DNA of 64,000 bases, from positions 49,901 to 113,900 of the forward strand of contig CAVUVH010000017.1 in the NCBI GenBank assembly GCA_963744735.1, in the 5' to 3' direction. The position numbers and the translations under genes are program-made. Position 1 is the stretch's first letter; each line of letters starts with the position of its first letter. This DNA comes from RPQJ01 sp963744735 (GTDB lineage: Bacteria > Pseudomonadota > Gammaproteobacteria > Steroidobacterales > Steroidobacteraceae). The notes under the pieces are model-generated. The model saw only the letters and a program-made list of their open reading frames with translations. It was not told the DNA's origin and made no database searches. This document shows, piece after piece, positions 19,594 to 29,860 of the stretch.

Positions 19594-20566
19594 GCGGGTC
19601 CTCACACGAGCGGTACGACGCGGTTCACGGCCGTCCTATGGTAGGCCCGGCGAGGCGTTTTCGAGAAGGTAGCGTTCGCCCCGGACCCGTACGCAGCCCT
19701 GCGCAGTATCGCGGGATCGGACGAGGGGACGCGTGGTCGTAGATAGAGCGGGTCGGCGAGCACGTCGGGGCGTCCCGAGACCAGAGGTTCTACGAGGCTC
19801 AGGCTGTGAGCCAGGCTTCGTGCATCCTCGGGCCTCAGCAGGCCATTCAGGCGGGGGCGTCGAGCATGGGATCCGGGCCAAGTACGATCGAGCGGATGCA
19901 CGCGTACCAGCGCGCGACGGAGTTGAAACCGATCGGCGTTCATCGGTCGGCAGCAGACAAGCCGCTCAAGGGCGTGTCGCATGGTTGCGTGCAGTGCCGG
20001 GTCCAGGGATGCGTCGCGGTGCGCGCGTGACGCGCGTGACGCGCGAGTCTCGACGAGATCAAGACGATGCTGACGTACTGCGTGCGCGGAGAACGGTTCA
20101 GCGACGGACATGGGGGCGCCATGATCGAGCAGCGGTCACGTGCGGCGGCTGCTCGAGCGGTTGGCGGAATTGAGGGTCCAGGAGCCCTGAGCGGGGACGC
20201 TGCTCCGCAGCTCGACGCCCGCGTGCGGCGGGCGTCCTGAGGCCTGGTTGGGCGGCGGGTCCGGGTGGGTTGAATTCTGGGAAATCAGCTTGGAGTTAAC
20301 ATAAGAACTATTATGAATACCCAAGCCTATTAGCTGCATGATCGAGGGAGATAGCAGCACTATCGCTCTTTTTATGCGCTTTTCGTCCTGCTGCTTTGGG
20401 CCTCCAGGCTGGGGTTGGCAAGGGGTGCGCCAGGATCGGGCCGGGCCCGGCTTCGTTGCCTCAACTACGGATGCGGGCTTGGCGTCGGCGGCGTAATCAA
20501 GGCAGTCAGGCTCGGATTCGATTCCCTCGGGCGGCCTTTCGCTGCCTGCGGGGACGGAGGTGCGTC
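19594..20566. other. Long region without a convincing gene
   Basis: A minus-strand frame at 19602-20111 (169 residues, starting MSVAEPFSAHAVRQHR) and a plus frame at 19733-20173 overlap; neither shows a known domain, signal peptide or ribosome site, and I cannot choose between them. A short tandem repeat of GCGCGTGAC lies at 20023-20047. From about 20270 to 20390 the sequence becomes AT-rich (for example TAACATAAGAACTATTATG), with a weak hairpin GATAG/CTATC before a T-run near 20355-20375 that could be a terminator. The rest is uninformative. Confidence 0.35.
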
Positions 20567-21685
20567 ATGGCGAAACGGACGATGTGCATTGCCCTGGGCG
20601 CGGTGCTGTTGCTGACTGCTGGCACCGGAGGCGCGGCCGGCGGAGCAAGCGGTCGATGTGTACGGCGCGTGGCACTGCGGCAACGACTACTGCACCTGGA
20701 GCACGGTGCGTTCAGTCGACGGAGTTCGACGCGAAGAATCACTGGTTGATCGACCGCGGGGACGGCAGGCCGTCGGTGAATCTGGTGGTGCTGAGCTTCG
20801 TGCATCCGCTGAAGCTGCTGAACAGGACGACGGATGCCGGGACGCTGAACGGTGTGCCGCGCGGCATGACGAAGGACATCGTCGATTACTTCAAGAGCCG
20901 CGGTGTGCGCGTGATGCTGTCGATCGGCGGCATCACCTACACCAAGGCCTGGAACGACGCGCTCGCGCAGAATGCGACACAGTTCGGCCTCAATGCAGCG
21001 GCCGTCGCCGCAGCAACTCGGGGTCGGCATCGAGATCGACTACGAGGAGAACCGCTCACCGAACCTGGCGGGCCTGCAGGCTTTCATCGACGCGTACCGC
21101 TCGAAGCTTCCCTACGACTCGAGCGGGGTCAATCACGCGGCGCGCCTGACCATCGATCTGGCGGCCGGCGATCGCTGGCTGATCGGGATCACGCGCAAGG
21201 CGACGGCGGATTGGTTGGGCGGCACCTCTCCCGTGCTCGACTACGCGAATGCGATGGTGCCGGCGCGGCAACCAAGCATGCGGGACGCAATCGCAAACTG
21301 GCAGGAACACGTGGACGGCAAGCCGCAGTACGCACCGCCCATTCCGCCCCTGGCACCGGCTCGATTCACGGGATCGTGTATCTCGTCGGCAGCAAGGTGA
21401 TTCCGGAGTGCAACAACTTCACCTCGTCGCTGCAGAGTTCGACCGGGGAACTTCGTGCGCAACGTGGCGCCGAAAGCGAGCGACGCGACGTCCGCCGGGA
21501 TGCTCGGCTACATGTTCTGGGCGGCAGAGTGTTCGGGGACGCGTGCTGTGTGCACGGCGCCGCCGAACGGTTGCGAGGGTGGTGTCGGTGTGGGCGCGAC
21601 ACAGTACGCCGTTCCGATTCCGATGCCGCGCGCTGACGCAGGTACTGAGCTCGAGTCGCTTGACGCGCAAAGTCGTCGTTCGTGA
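20567..21685 (+). CDS. Secreted GH18-like (chitinase-type) protein
   Basis: ATG 20567 follows GGACGGAGG with ideal spacing. Signal peptide MAKRTMCIALGAVLLLTAG. The mature part, read across four indels, begins VYGAWHCGNDYCTW and contains VNLVVLSFVHPLKLLN, VRVMLSIGGITYTKAW (the SxGG strand of GH18) and GVGIEIDYEENRSP (DxDxE-like catalytic strand; the final Glu is present, the first Asp is changed). The end includes AGMLGYMFWAAECSG, similar to the last barrel strand with its Trp. About 360 residues. Chitin or another beta-glycan is the likely substrate, but the altered motif leaves activity uncertain. The true stop may be near 21635 if one more indel is present. Confidence 0.65.
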
Positions 21686-21721
21686 CGGGCTCCGGCCGTG
21701 ATCCGAAGAGCGTACTGAACG

Positions 21722-21826
21722 CCTGCGGGCTCTCCCGATTGCGCGGGAGAGGGGGTAAGACCCTCACCTCGGCCCTCTCCCAAGCCCTCTACCAGCGAAG
21801 CTGGGAGAGGGAGCAGAGGCCCACAT
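21722..21826. repeat. Intergenic palindromic repeat, CTCTCCC/GGGAGAG type
   Basis: Two consecutive hairpins: CTCTCCC, eight bases, GGGAGAG; then CCCTCTCCC with GGGAGAGGG at the far end. This element type is common between genes in many Proteobacteria. A second copy lies at 22431-22474. It sits at the left edge of the truncated lipoprotein relative. Confidence 0.65.
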
Positions 21827-21855
21827 CCGGCAAGATCAGGAGGGTACGCCCATCT

Positions 21856-22287
21856 GGCTCAGGTAATGGGACCGGAGACATCGCTGTATCAATCACCGAG
21901 AGGGTGAGTTTGAGCGGCACGCTGACTTTTCAGGGGGCGCAGAACGGTGCGTCCAATTCGGGCACGCTGGCCTTGAGCTTTCAGCGGCTTTACATCGGTC
22001 GATCATCTCATGCGAAAGTGGCCGGGAACGATGTACCGCTAACGCAAGCGTCCTTGGCGATAGACACGGAGGATTCGCTTGGTAAGGAGTTCACTCAGAG
22101 CACGGAGATAGTCGGCACGTGAAAGAGGAACGGCCACTTGGGCGTCATCGATCCTCGTTGCAGCGTCTACGACTTCTCCAGACCAACCGACTGCGGCCAA
22201 GCGGAGCATTTGCAGACGGGCCTTGCCGTGCTTGACGACTCTGCACAGCGGAGAACGCTTACGATCTACGGAGAGTCAGATCGTTAA
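21856..22287 (+). pseudogene. Truncated relative of the 5932-6714 lipoprotein
   Basis: Reads GTGDIAVSITERVSLSG then NSGTLALSFQRLYIG, aligning with GTGSMSGTIQSRVSISE and SGAVSLSFVPTYND of the lipoprotein. After an indel near 22120 it continues DPRCSVYDFSRPTDCG to LTIYGESDR and TAA 22285-22287. The lipoprotein signal and N-terminal third are missing: the palindromic repeat stands where they should be. Either a 5'-truncated gene or a gene whose start was displaced by the repeat. Confidence 0.55.
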
Positions 22288-22392
22288 CGTCGGCGGCAAC
22301 GATATCTTTGCGGTCTTTTTGTGGAGTCTCGTCGGCGTTTGAAGACCGTGCAGCGTGCACGACAGATGTGTGGGAGGCCGTGCATTTTTACG

Positions 22393-22474
22393 CTTGCGAA
22401 GGTCGCCGGGCTTTTTGTTTTGTCGCAAGCCCTCACCCCAACCCTCTCCCGCTGACGCGGGAGAGGGAGCAGAG
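22393..22474. repeat. Inverted repeat followed by second copy of the palindromic repeat
   Basis: GCTTGCGA (22393-22400) is perfectly repeated inverted as TCGCAAGC (22423-22430) around a 22-base loop with T-runs. It is followed at once by CCCTCACCCCAACCCTCTCCC and GGGAGAGGG, the same element as at 21722-21826. It lies just past the etfA stop, so it may act as a terminator for the minus-strand etf operon. Confidence 0.5.
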
Positions 22475-22476
22475 AC

Positions 22477-23419
22477 TCAGCCGAGCGCTTTCTCCAGCTC
22501 CGGCACGATCGCAAACAGATCGCCCACCAGCCCCACATCCGCGCTCTCGAAGATCGGCGCTTCGCCGTCCTTGTTGATCGCGACGATGGTGCGTCGCATC
22601 CTTGATGCCGGTCATGTGCTGGATCGCGCCCGAGATGCCGATGGCAAAGTACACCTGCGGCGCGATGATCTTGCCGGTCTGGCCCACCTGCAGGTCGTTG
22701 GGCACGTAGCCGGCATCGACCGCCGCACGCGATGCGCCCACGGCCGCGCCGAGCTTGTCGGCCAGCGAGTAGATCAGCTTGAAGTTCTCGGCGCTGCCCA
22801 GCGCACGGCCGCCGGAGACCACCTTGGCGGCGGACTGCAGGTCCGGTCGGCCGCTGGTGGCGGCCGAGCGCGACACAAACCGCGTGTGCGAGGGCAGGGC
22901 CACGCCCGCGTCCACCTTCTCGATCGCGGCGCTGCCGCCCGTGGCCGCGGCCTCGAACGAGGCCACGCGCACGGTGGCCACCACCGGCGCACCGGCCGGG
23001 GCTTCCACCGTCAGGATGGCGTTGCCGGCGTAGATCGGCCGCTTGAACGTGTGCGAGCCCTCGACCGCCATGATGTCGGACACCTGGCTCACGCCCAGCA
23101 GCGCGGCGACGCGCGGCATGATGTCCTTGCCAAAGGTCGTCGACGGGCCAAACACGTGCGTGTAGCCGGCGGCGAGCTTGGCGATCTGCGGCGCGTACAC
23201 GGCCGCCAGCGGCTCGGCGTTGGCCGGGTTCTCGGCCACCAGCACCTTGCTCACGCCGGCGAGTGCCGCGGCCTCGGCCGCCACGGCCGAGGCATTGGCC
23301 GCCAGCACCAGCACGTCGATCGAGGCGCCGGCGATCTTGGTCGCGCAGGTGACGCTCTTGGCCGTGCTTGCATTCAGTTTCGTGCCGTCGTGTTCGGCAA
23401 CGATCAGGATCTTGCTCAT
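22477..23419 (-). CDS. etfA: Electron transfer flavoprotein alpha subunit
   Basis: Binds FAD and passes electrons from acyl-CoA and other dehydrogenases to ETF-ubiquinone oxidoreductase. MSKILIVAEHDGTKLNAST at the N-terminus, HVFGPSTTFGKDIMPRVAA in the middle, and the FAD domain SGGRALGSAENFKLIYSLA, VGASRAAVDAGYVPNDLQVG and GISGAIQHMTGIKD. An indel near 22595 breaks the last 40 residues; the end VPELEKALG is restored in another frame. The ATG shares its A with the etfB stop (TGATG), so the subunits are coupled. Confidence 0.93.
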
Positions 23420-24169
23420 CAGACCAACCCCTTCTGCTTCAGCACGGTGACGAGTTCGGCCACGTCCTTCACCATCACGCCCTTCTGGCGGCTGGGCGGC
23501 GGGTCCACCTTCACGGTCTTGAACGCCGCGCCTTCGGCCACGCCGTAGTCGGCCACGGTCTTGATGTCGAGCGGCTTCTTCTTCGCCTTCATGATGTCCG
23601 GCAGCTTGACGTAGCGCGGCTCGTTCAGGCGCAGGTCCACCGACAGCACGGCCGGCAGGTCGATCTCGAGCGTCTCGAGGCCGGAGTCCACTTCGCGCGT
23701 CACGGTGGCCTTGCCGTCGGCGATCTCGACCTTGGAGCACGACACGGCCTGCGGCCGGTCGAGCAGGGCGGCCAGCATCTGCGCGGTCTGGCCGTTGTCC
23801 TCGTCGATGGCCTGCTTGCCCAGCAGCGTCACAAACGGCTGCTCGGCCTCGGCGATCTTGTGGAAGATCTTCGCGATCGACAGCGGCGCCATCGCGCGCG
23901 TCGGTCTGCACCAGGATCGCGCGGTCGGCGCCCATGGCGAGCGCGGTGCGCAGCTGCTGCTGGGTGTCGGACGGCCCGATGCTGACGGCCAGCACTTCAT
24001 CGGCCAGGCCCTGTTCCTTGATCCGCAGCGCCTGCTCCAGCGCGATCTCGTCGAAGGGGTTGATGCTCATCTTGACGCCTTCGGTGATCACGCCCGTGTT
24101 GTCTGGTTTGACACGGATGCGGACGTTGTAGTCCACGACGCGTTTGACACCGACCATGATTCTGCGCAC
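23419..24169 (-). CDS. etfB: Electron transfer flavoprotein beta subunit
   Basis: Partner of EtfA; binds AMP. Start GTG 24169 is supported by AGGAGA seven bases upstream; an ATG four codons later has no such site. Signatures VGVKRVVDYNVRIRVKPD, MSINPFDEIALEQALRIKE, DNGQTAQMLAALLDRPQA and VDLRLNEPRYVKLPDIMKAK are all present. It ends VLKQKGLV. One indel near 23890. Length about 250 residues, normal for the family. Confidence 0.93.
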
Positions 24170-24256
24170 GCGCTCGTCTCCTGTTCAGCTATGGTCATTG
24201 CAGTGCAGCATCATACCGGTCTGCCCCCTCCTGGGGCAGCCCCGGGGACGCCGGCT

Positions 24257-25253
24257 TCAGTCGCGCCAGCCGCGCTTTTCGTCCAGCTGGCGGGTCAGGT
24301 TGACCAGCCGGCGGTAGCTTTCCATCCGCCGCGGGTCGATCGCCCCGGCCTCCACGGCCGCCAGCACCGCGCACTGCGGCTCGCGCAGGTGGAGGCAGTC
24401 CAGGAAGCGGCACTGCGCGGCGCGCCCGCCGATCTCGGCAAAGCCCCGCTGCACGTCCTGCACGGGCACCACCGGCGGGGCGTAATCGCGCACGCCGGGG
24501 GAGTCGGTCAGCTCGCCCCAGGGCAGCTGCACGATCACCGAGGAGACCGTCGTGTGCTTGCCCTGGCCCGAGCCCGTGGAAAGGTCCGAGGTGGCCTGGT
24601 AGGCGCCCTCGCACAGCACGTTGGTCAGCGACGACTTGCCGACCCCGGACTGGCCCGCCAGCAGGGTGCGGCGGCCCGCCAGGCGCTGCCGCAGCGCGTC
24701 CAGGCCCGCGCCGTGCTTGGCCGAGACCTGCACCACCGGCACGCCGATGCGGCGGTAGGTCTCGACGAAGTCGAAGTCGGCCGGGCCGTAGGCGCCCTCG
24801 GCGGCCAGCAGGTCGACCTTGTTCAGGATCAGCAGCGGCTCGATGCCGGCGTAGCCGGCGCCCGGCCAGGTAGCGGTCGATGATGAAGGGGTCGCAGGCC
24901 GGGCGCGGCGCGACCACGATCCCCAGCTGGTCGAGGTTGGCGGCGATGTCCTCGGTCTGGCCGCGGCTGTCGGTCCGCTGCAGCACGTTGCGGCGGGGGA
25001 GCCGCTCGGCCACCACCCAGTGCCCCGGCGCCGTGCTGGACTCGGGCTCCAGCGTCACCTCGTCGCCGGCGACCACGGCGGTCTTGCGGCCGCGCACCTT
25101 GCAGGCCAGGCGCTCGGCGGTATCGCCGGTCAGGACCACGGCACGGCGCCCGTAGGATTCCACCACGCAGCCCTGGCGGCTGCCGGGCAGCGGGGCCTTG
25201 GCGGCCTCGGGGCTGCGACGGCCGGCGGGGCCTGGGCGGCGCTGGCGAGTCAC
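24257..25253 (-). CDS. rsgA: Small-subunit ribosome maturation GTPase RsgA
   Basis: Circularly permuted GTPase that assists late 30S assembly. OB-fold part QGCVVESYGRRAVVLTGD, then IAANLDQLGIVVAPRPACDP; G1 motif GQSGVGKSSLTNVL comes after the G4/G5-like region, as expected for the permutation; zinc-binding C-terminus CRFLDCLHLREPQC. GTG start at 25253 is chosen because it overlaps the upstream stop as GTGA. One indel near 24850. About 330 residues. Confidence 0.9.
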
Positions 25254-26562
25254 GAGGAGGCGGGCACGGCGTTGCCAGGCTGGCCGGCCAGCAGCCGCGC
25301 GATGCGCAGGACCGGCGGCGGGTGGGAATCGTAGAACGGCCGAATGCCAGGGGTCGGGCGTCAGCGTGCTGGCGTTCTCGCGATACAGGCTGACCAGCGC
25401 ATGCGCCAGCTCCGGCCCGCTGCTGAAGCGGGCGGCGAAGGCGTCGGCCTCGTATTCGTGGCGCCGCGACCAGGCGGCGGCCAGCGGCGACAGCACCCAG
25501 GTAAAGGCCGGCAGCACCAGCGCAAACAGCAGCACGGCCGCAGAATTGCCGGGCTGCGCCACGCCCAGCGCGTGGTAGAACCAGTCGCGCTGCGCCAGCC
25601 AGCCGAGCAGGGCAAAGCCCGCAAACGAGGTGAGTGCGCTGACCACGATGCGCTGCGGGATGTGGCGCAGCTTGAAGTGCGCCAGCTCGTGCGCCAGCAC
25701 CGCCTCGACCTGCGGCGGCGTCAGCGACTGCAGCAGCGTGTCGAAGAAGACGATGCGCTTCTCGCGCCCCAGGCCGGTGAAATAGGCGTTGCCGTGGGCC
25801 GAGCGCTTCGAGCCGTCCATGACGAAGACCGCCTGCGCATGAAAGTCGCAGCGCGCCAGCAGGGCATCGATCCGCGCGCGCAGCGGCGGCGTCCGCCAGC
25901 GGCGTGAACTTGTTGAACAGCCCGGCGATCCAGCGCGGCCAGGCCCACAGCAGCAACAGCGAGAACGACATCCAGGCGGCCCACGCCACCAGCCACCAGC
26001 GGCCGCCCGCGGCCGCCATGGTCCAGAGCACGACGGCGACCAGCGCCCCGCCCAGCAGGCCGCCCAGGACCAGCGCCTTGAACAGGTCGGCGACGAACAC
26101 TGCGGGGGTGGTGCGGTTGAAGCCGAAGCGCTGCTCCAGCACAAACGTGCGCCACAGCGAGAAGGGCAGCCCGAGCAGGCTGAACACCAGCAGCACCAGC
26201 AGCACGTGCAGCGTGCCGGCGACCAGCGGCAGCGGGCCCGCCACGGCCGTGGCCCATTGCCCCAGCTGCTGGATGCCGCCGCCCAGCGTCATCACCAGCA
26301 GCACGGCCACGTCGAACACCGTTTCCAGCCGGCTGAGACGATGCCGCGCCACGGTGTAATCCGCGGCCTTGGCGTGCTCGGCCGGCGACACGGAATCGGC
26401 AAACGCCGCCGGCACCTGCTGCCGGTGGCTGGCGACATGACGCGACTGCCGCAGCGACAGCCAGAGCTGCACCACCGTGTGGGCGGCCAGGGCGGCCAGG
26501 AAGGTCAGGGTCAGCCAGTGCAGGTCCAGTGACAAATGGTTCTCGGCCGGGGGATACGCCAT
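25250..26562 (-). CDS. M48 family metalloprotease (Ste24/CAAX protease-like)
   Basis: Membrane zinc protease. MAYPPAENHLSLDLHW is followed by several transmembrane helices (LETVFDVAVLLVMTLGG, LVLGGLLGGALVAVVLW). Zinc motif HELAHFKLRH near 25690 and third ligand in EYEADAFAAR near 25455, then SLYRENASTLTPDPWHS and, after indels, SHPPPVLRIARLLAGQPG, a typical Ste24 C-terminus. Length about 430 residues, normal for the family. Probably a membrane-protein quality-control or processing protease. Indels near 25890 and 25340. Confidence 0.85.
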
Positions 26563-26679
26563 GCGGCGCGGGGCGGGAGCTTAGCCTTTGCTAGAATCGC
26601 CCACAATCCGCGGGGCGGGCCTATGCTTTGACCTGCACATCTGTCTTTTCCGGGGCTGCGTGCCTGACCTGACCACAAC

Positions 26680-27228
26680 GTGAACGCCGACAACCTCATC
26701 TGGATCGACCTCGAGATGACCGGCCTGGACACCAGCGCCGATCACATCATCGAGATCGCCACCATCGTGACGGACGGCGCGTTGAACCTGGTGGCCGAAG
26801 GCCCGGTGCTGGCCATCCATCAGGACGACGCGGTGCTCGAGCGGATGGACGAGTGGAACCGGACGACGCACGGCGGCACGGGCCTGCTGCAGCGGGTGAG
26901 GGACAGCCGGCTGACGGCCGCGGAGGCGGAAGCACAGACCCTGGAGTTCCTGGCCCGGCATGCCGTGGCCGCGACCTCGCCGATGTGCGGCAACAGCATC
27001 TGCCAGGACCGGCGTTTTCTTGCGCGCGAGATGCCCAGGCTGGAGAAGTTCTTCCACTACCGCAATCTCGATGTCAGTACCGTGAAGGAACTGGCCCGGC
27101 GCTGGGCGCCCGAGGTGCTGGCGGGCGTGCAGAAGGCGTCGACCCACCTGGCGCTGGACGACATCCGCGAGTCGATCAGTGAACTGCAGCATTACCGGCG
27201 GCAGTTTTTTAGGGTGGCGCTGGATTGA
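26680..27228 (+). CDS. orn: Oligoribonuclease
   Basis: Degrades 2-5 nt RNAs, including pGpG from c-di-GMP turnover. Intact, 182 residues, GTG start. DEDDh exonuclease motifs: WIDLEMTGLD (Asp, Glu), SICQDRRFLAREMP (second Asp) and STHLALDDIRESI (His, Asp). Divergent from the M48 protease gene, separated by about 115 bp. Confidence 0.94.
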   Translation: MNADNLIWIDLEMTGLDTSADHIIEIATIVTDGALNLVAEGPVLAIHQDDAVLERMDEWNRTTHGGTGLLQRVRDSRLTAAEAEAQTLEFLARHAVAATSPMCGNSICQDRRFLAREMPRLEKFFHYRNLDVSTVKELARRWAPEVLAGVQKASTHLALDDIRESISELQHYRRQFFRVALD

Positions 27229-27252
27229 CAACTAATTTGGGAAGTTGACTGT

Positions 27253-28078
27253 TTGAAAGTCGATTTGCAGGACAGGCTTCTCCAGGCTGTGACGCGCTGC
27301 ATGCGGCCCGTCGCGAGCATGCTGATGGGTGCGGGTATCAGCTACAAGCAGTTCGAGGAAGTCGCCAAGCGGGCCTTCGTATTGGAGGCTTTAGGTGAGC
27401 CGGACAGAAAAGGTCGCACTACTAATACGTCGCGCATCGCTGTCAGAACTGGGTTGTCGCGAAAGGAAGTTTCGCGGGTCAAGCATGCGCTAGAGGGTTC
27501 CGCGCGGCTTGGTACCTCGACCGATCATATCGTCCGACCGGCTAGGGCCTTACAGCTTTGGCATTCCGATCCAAGGTTTATTGGAGCGGATGGTAGCCCC
27601 ATCGACCTTTACTTCGATGGAGACAGCCCGAGCTTCTCTGACTTGACCAAACTGGTCGGTGGCGACTTCCCTGCGGGCGCGTTGAGAGCCGAGTTACTGG
27701 CGGCGGGTGGAATTGAAGAACTCGCTAACGGCAAGCTTCGTGCCCTAAAGCGATTTTTTATTCCGTCGGCGCTAGACGAGGATTTGATCGTTGGGCTTCG
27801 CCTGGATTGTGGCTCCGTTGCTGGAGTCTCTTAAGCACAACCTGAATTATCCCGACGACAAATTTATTCAGAGAATTGCCTACTCCGATTACTTGCCCAA
27901 GAGCGAAGTCGCGGCTTTTAGGGCAGTAAGCCATGCTCGCTCTGCGGAGTTGATCCAGAGCATCGATGAATGGATATCAAGGAAAGAGATCGAGCCGCGA
28001 TCCGCGCTTCTGGCCGGTCGCCGCGTCGGTGTCGGCGTTTTCTATTTTGACAGCGGCCCGGTGTCGTCTCTCGAATAA
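27253..28078 (+). CDS. DUF6502 family protein (copy 1)
   Basis: About 275 residues with one indel near 27790. Starts at TTG 27253 (KVDLQDRLLQAVTRCMRPV). The N-terminal third is the DUF6502 signature (MLMGAGISYKQFEEVAKRAF) followed by a helix-turn-helix-like stretch TSRIAVRTGLSRKEVSRVK at about residues 59-77. Then LQLWHSDPRFIGADGSP and LVGGDFPAGALRAELLAAGG, and a second half with FIQRIAYSDYLPKSEVAAF and SIDEWISRKE. The codons are visibly richer in A/T than the neighbours. DNA binding is inferred from the motif only. The same domain order occurs in copy 2 at 29861-30712. Confidence 0.75.
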
Positions 28079-28108
28079 AAAAAGCCGCGCCCAAATCTGG
28101 GCGCGGCT
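28076..28108 (-). terminator. Rho-independent terminator between convergent genes
   Basis: Perfect 10-bp stem AGCCGCGCCC / GGGCGCGGCT with loop AAATCT. On the minus strand the stem is followed by a run of seven or more T, so it terminates the repeat-protein gene strongly; it may also stop transcripts of the DUF6502-1 gene arriving from the left. Confidence 0.85.
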
Positions 28109-28124
28109 CTAGTGCTCAGTTCGA

Positions 28125-29825
28125 CTAGCGAATCTCGCTGGCCAGTATTACGCCTCCACTTACCGGCTGGATGCCCATGACCGCGATTACTTCTCCTGCG
28201 GCAGGGGTCACGCCAGTGCCGGACAGTGCGGCGGTGAAATCGACAGTTTGGCGACCGATCATAAGCGTACCCATTGCGGCGTTAACGCTGGCTACCTTTC
28301 CTTTGATCATCACCTTGGTCGACCCAGGGACGTAAGTCTCCTTGAGCTTCACTACCGCTTTAGGAGTGAGCCCACCAGGCGACTTCGCATCTCCGATGAC
28401 CGCTATCAACTGCTGCGAATCAGCGAGCGCGGAAAACGAGTCGATAGACCCAACCGCCTTGTAAGACTGGCCCAAGACCTTGAAGGTCTTAGCTGATGTG
28501 TCAACAGCCTCTACGGGTCCAACAGCCAACGCGTTGCGCAGTGCGCTGTTGTCGCCACCGATGATGACGTCGGTGTCGCCGCCGATGATGACGTTGCGCT
28601 TGCGACCCTTGTCGCCGCCGATGATCACGTCGGTGCTGGCCGTCTTCTGGCGGTCGCCGCCAATGATGACGTCGGTGTCGCCGCCGATGATGACGTTGCG
28701 CTTGCGGCCCTTGTCGCCGCCGATGATCACGTCGGTGCTGGCCGTCTTCTGACGGTCGCCGCCAATGATGACGTCGGTGTCGCCGCCGATGATGACGTTG
28801 CGCTTGCGGCCCTTGTCGCCGCCGATGATCACGTCGGTGCTGGCCGTCTTCTGGCGGTCGCCACCAATGATGACGTCGGTGTCGCCGCCGATGATGACGT
28901 CGCGCTTGCGGCCCTTGTCGCCGCCGATGATCACGTCGGTGCTGGCAGTCTTCTGGCGGTCGCCACCAATGATGACGTCGGTGTCGCCGCCGATGATGAC
29001 GTCGCGCTTGCGGCCCTTGTCGCCGCCGATGATCACGTCGGTGCTGGCCGCTTCTGGCGGTCGCCACCAATGATGACGTCGGTGTCGCCGCCGATGATGA
29101 CGTTGCGCTTGCGGCCCTTGTCGCCGCCGATGATCACGTCGGTGCTGGCCGTCTTCTGCGGTCGCCGCCAATGATGACGTCGGTGTCGCCACCGATGATG
29201 ACGTTGCGCTTGCGGCCCTTGTCGCCGCCGATGATCACGTCGGTGCTGGCCGACTTCTGCGGTCGCCGCCAATGATGACGTCGGTGTCGCCGCCGATGAT
29301 GACGTTGCGCTTGCGGCCCTTGTCGCCGCCGATGATCACATCGGTGCTGGCCGTCTTCTGGCGGTCGCCACCAATGATGACGTCGGTGTCGCCACCGATG
29401 ATGACGTTGCGCTTGCGGCCCTTGTCGCCGCCGATGATCACGTCGGTGCTGGCCGTCTTCTGGCGGTCGCCGCCAATGATGACGTTGGTGTCGCCGCCGA
29501 TGATGACGTCGCGCTTGCGGCCCTTGTCGCCGCCGATGATCACGTCGGTGCTGGCCGTCTTCTGACGGTCACCACCAATGATGACGTCGGTGTCGCCACC
29601 GATGATGACGTTGCGCTTGCGGCCCTTGTCGCCGCCGATGATCACGTCGGTGCTGGCCGACTTCTGCGGTCGCCACCGATGATCACATCGGTGTCGCCAC
29701 CGATGATGGCTGGCGTCGCCGCCGATGATGACGTTGCTAGAGGCGTTCTTGGCTACCGCAGTCGCGCCTGCAAGTGACAGTGCTACCGCAATAGCAAAGC
29801 GCAAAGTCTGACCCTTCCCGTTCAT
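28125..29825 (-). CDS. Secreted repeat protein with 36 VIIGGD motifs and DUF5666-like C-terminal domain
   Basis: ATG 29825 is chosen because GAGG lies eight bases upstream and it starts a clean signal peptide (MNGKGQTLRFAIAVALSLAG, cut after AVA). The mature N-terminus goes straight into eleven 34-residue repeats, each with three VIIGGD hexads joined by KGRKRN (sometimes KGRKRD), TD and RQKTASTD. After the last hexad comes a 140-residue domain: SALRNALAVGPVEAVD, KTFKVLGQSYKAVG, STKVMIKGKVASVNAAMG, MGIQPVSGGVILASEIR, resembling DUF5666. The frame is broken at four repeats by one-base losses, three of them the identical loss. No enzymatic motif. Predicted extracytoplasmic; the repeats would suit a beta-solenoid or binding array, but this is inference. 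Confidence 0.75.
28551..29732 (-). repeat. 102-bp tandem repeat array, eleven units
   Basis: The linker CTGGCCGTCTTCTGG or a close variant recurs at 28636, 28738, 28840, 28942, 29044, 29145, 29246, 29347, 29449, 29551 and 29653, that is every 102 bp (101 bp where one base is missing). The units are nearly identical, which points to recent duplication or gene conversion. Each unit also contains a shorter internal repeat: a GTCGCCGCCGATGATGAC-type 18-mer three times. Confidence 0.93.
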
Positions 29826-29860
29826 TTTCATAACCTCGCGACGCGTTTCAGCGTGCACTT

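Noticed and set aside
19602..20173. Large overlapping ORFs on both strands in the 19.6-20.2 kb region as genes
   Set aside because: No signature, signal peptide or ribosome site; long chance frames are expected at this GC content.
22433..24169. A single open frame running from etfB into etfA
   Set aside because: The joint frame is caused by an indel in etfB. EtfA has its own ATG overlapping the etfB TGA, and both products have standard separate lengths.
28480..29565. Plus-strand open frames across the repeat array (Met/Thr/Val/Ser-rich)
   Set aside because: They are reverse-complement shadows of the VIIGGD array. The minus reading has a signal peptide, ribosome site and DUF5666-like end; these do not.
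28551..29732. Regular direct repeats that could look like a CRISPR array
   Set aside because: Every unit is repeated in full, there are no variable spacers, and the array is an in-frame protein-coding repeat. No cas gene is present.
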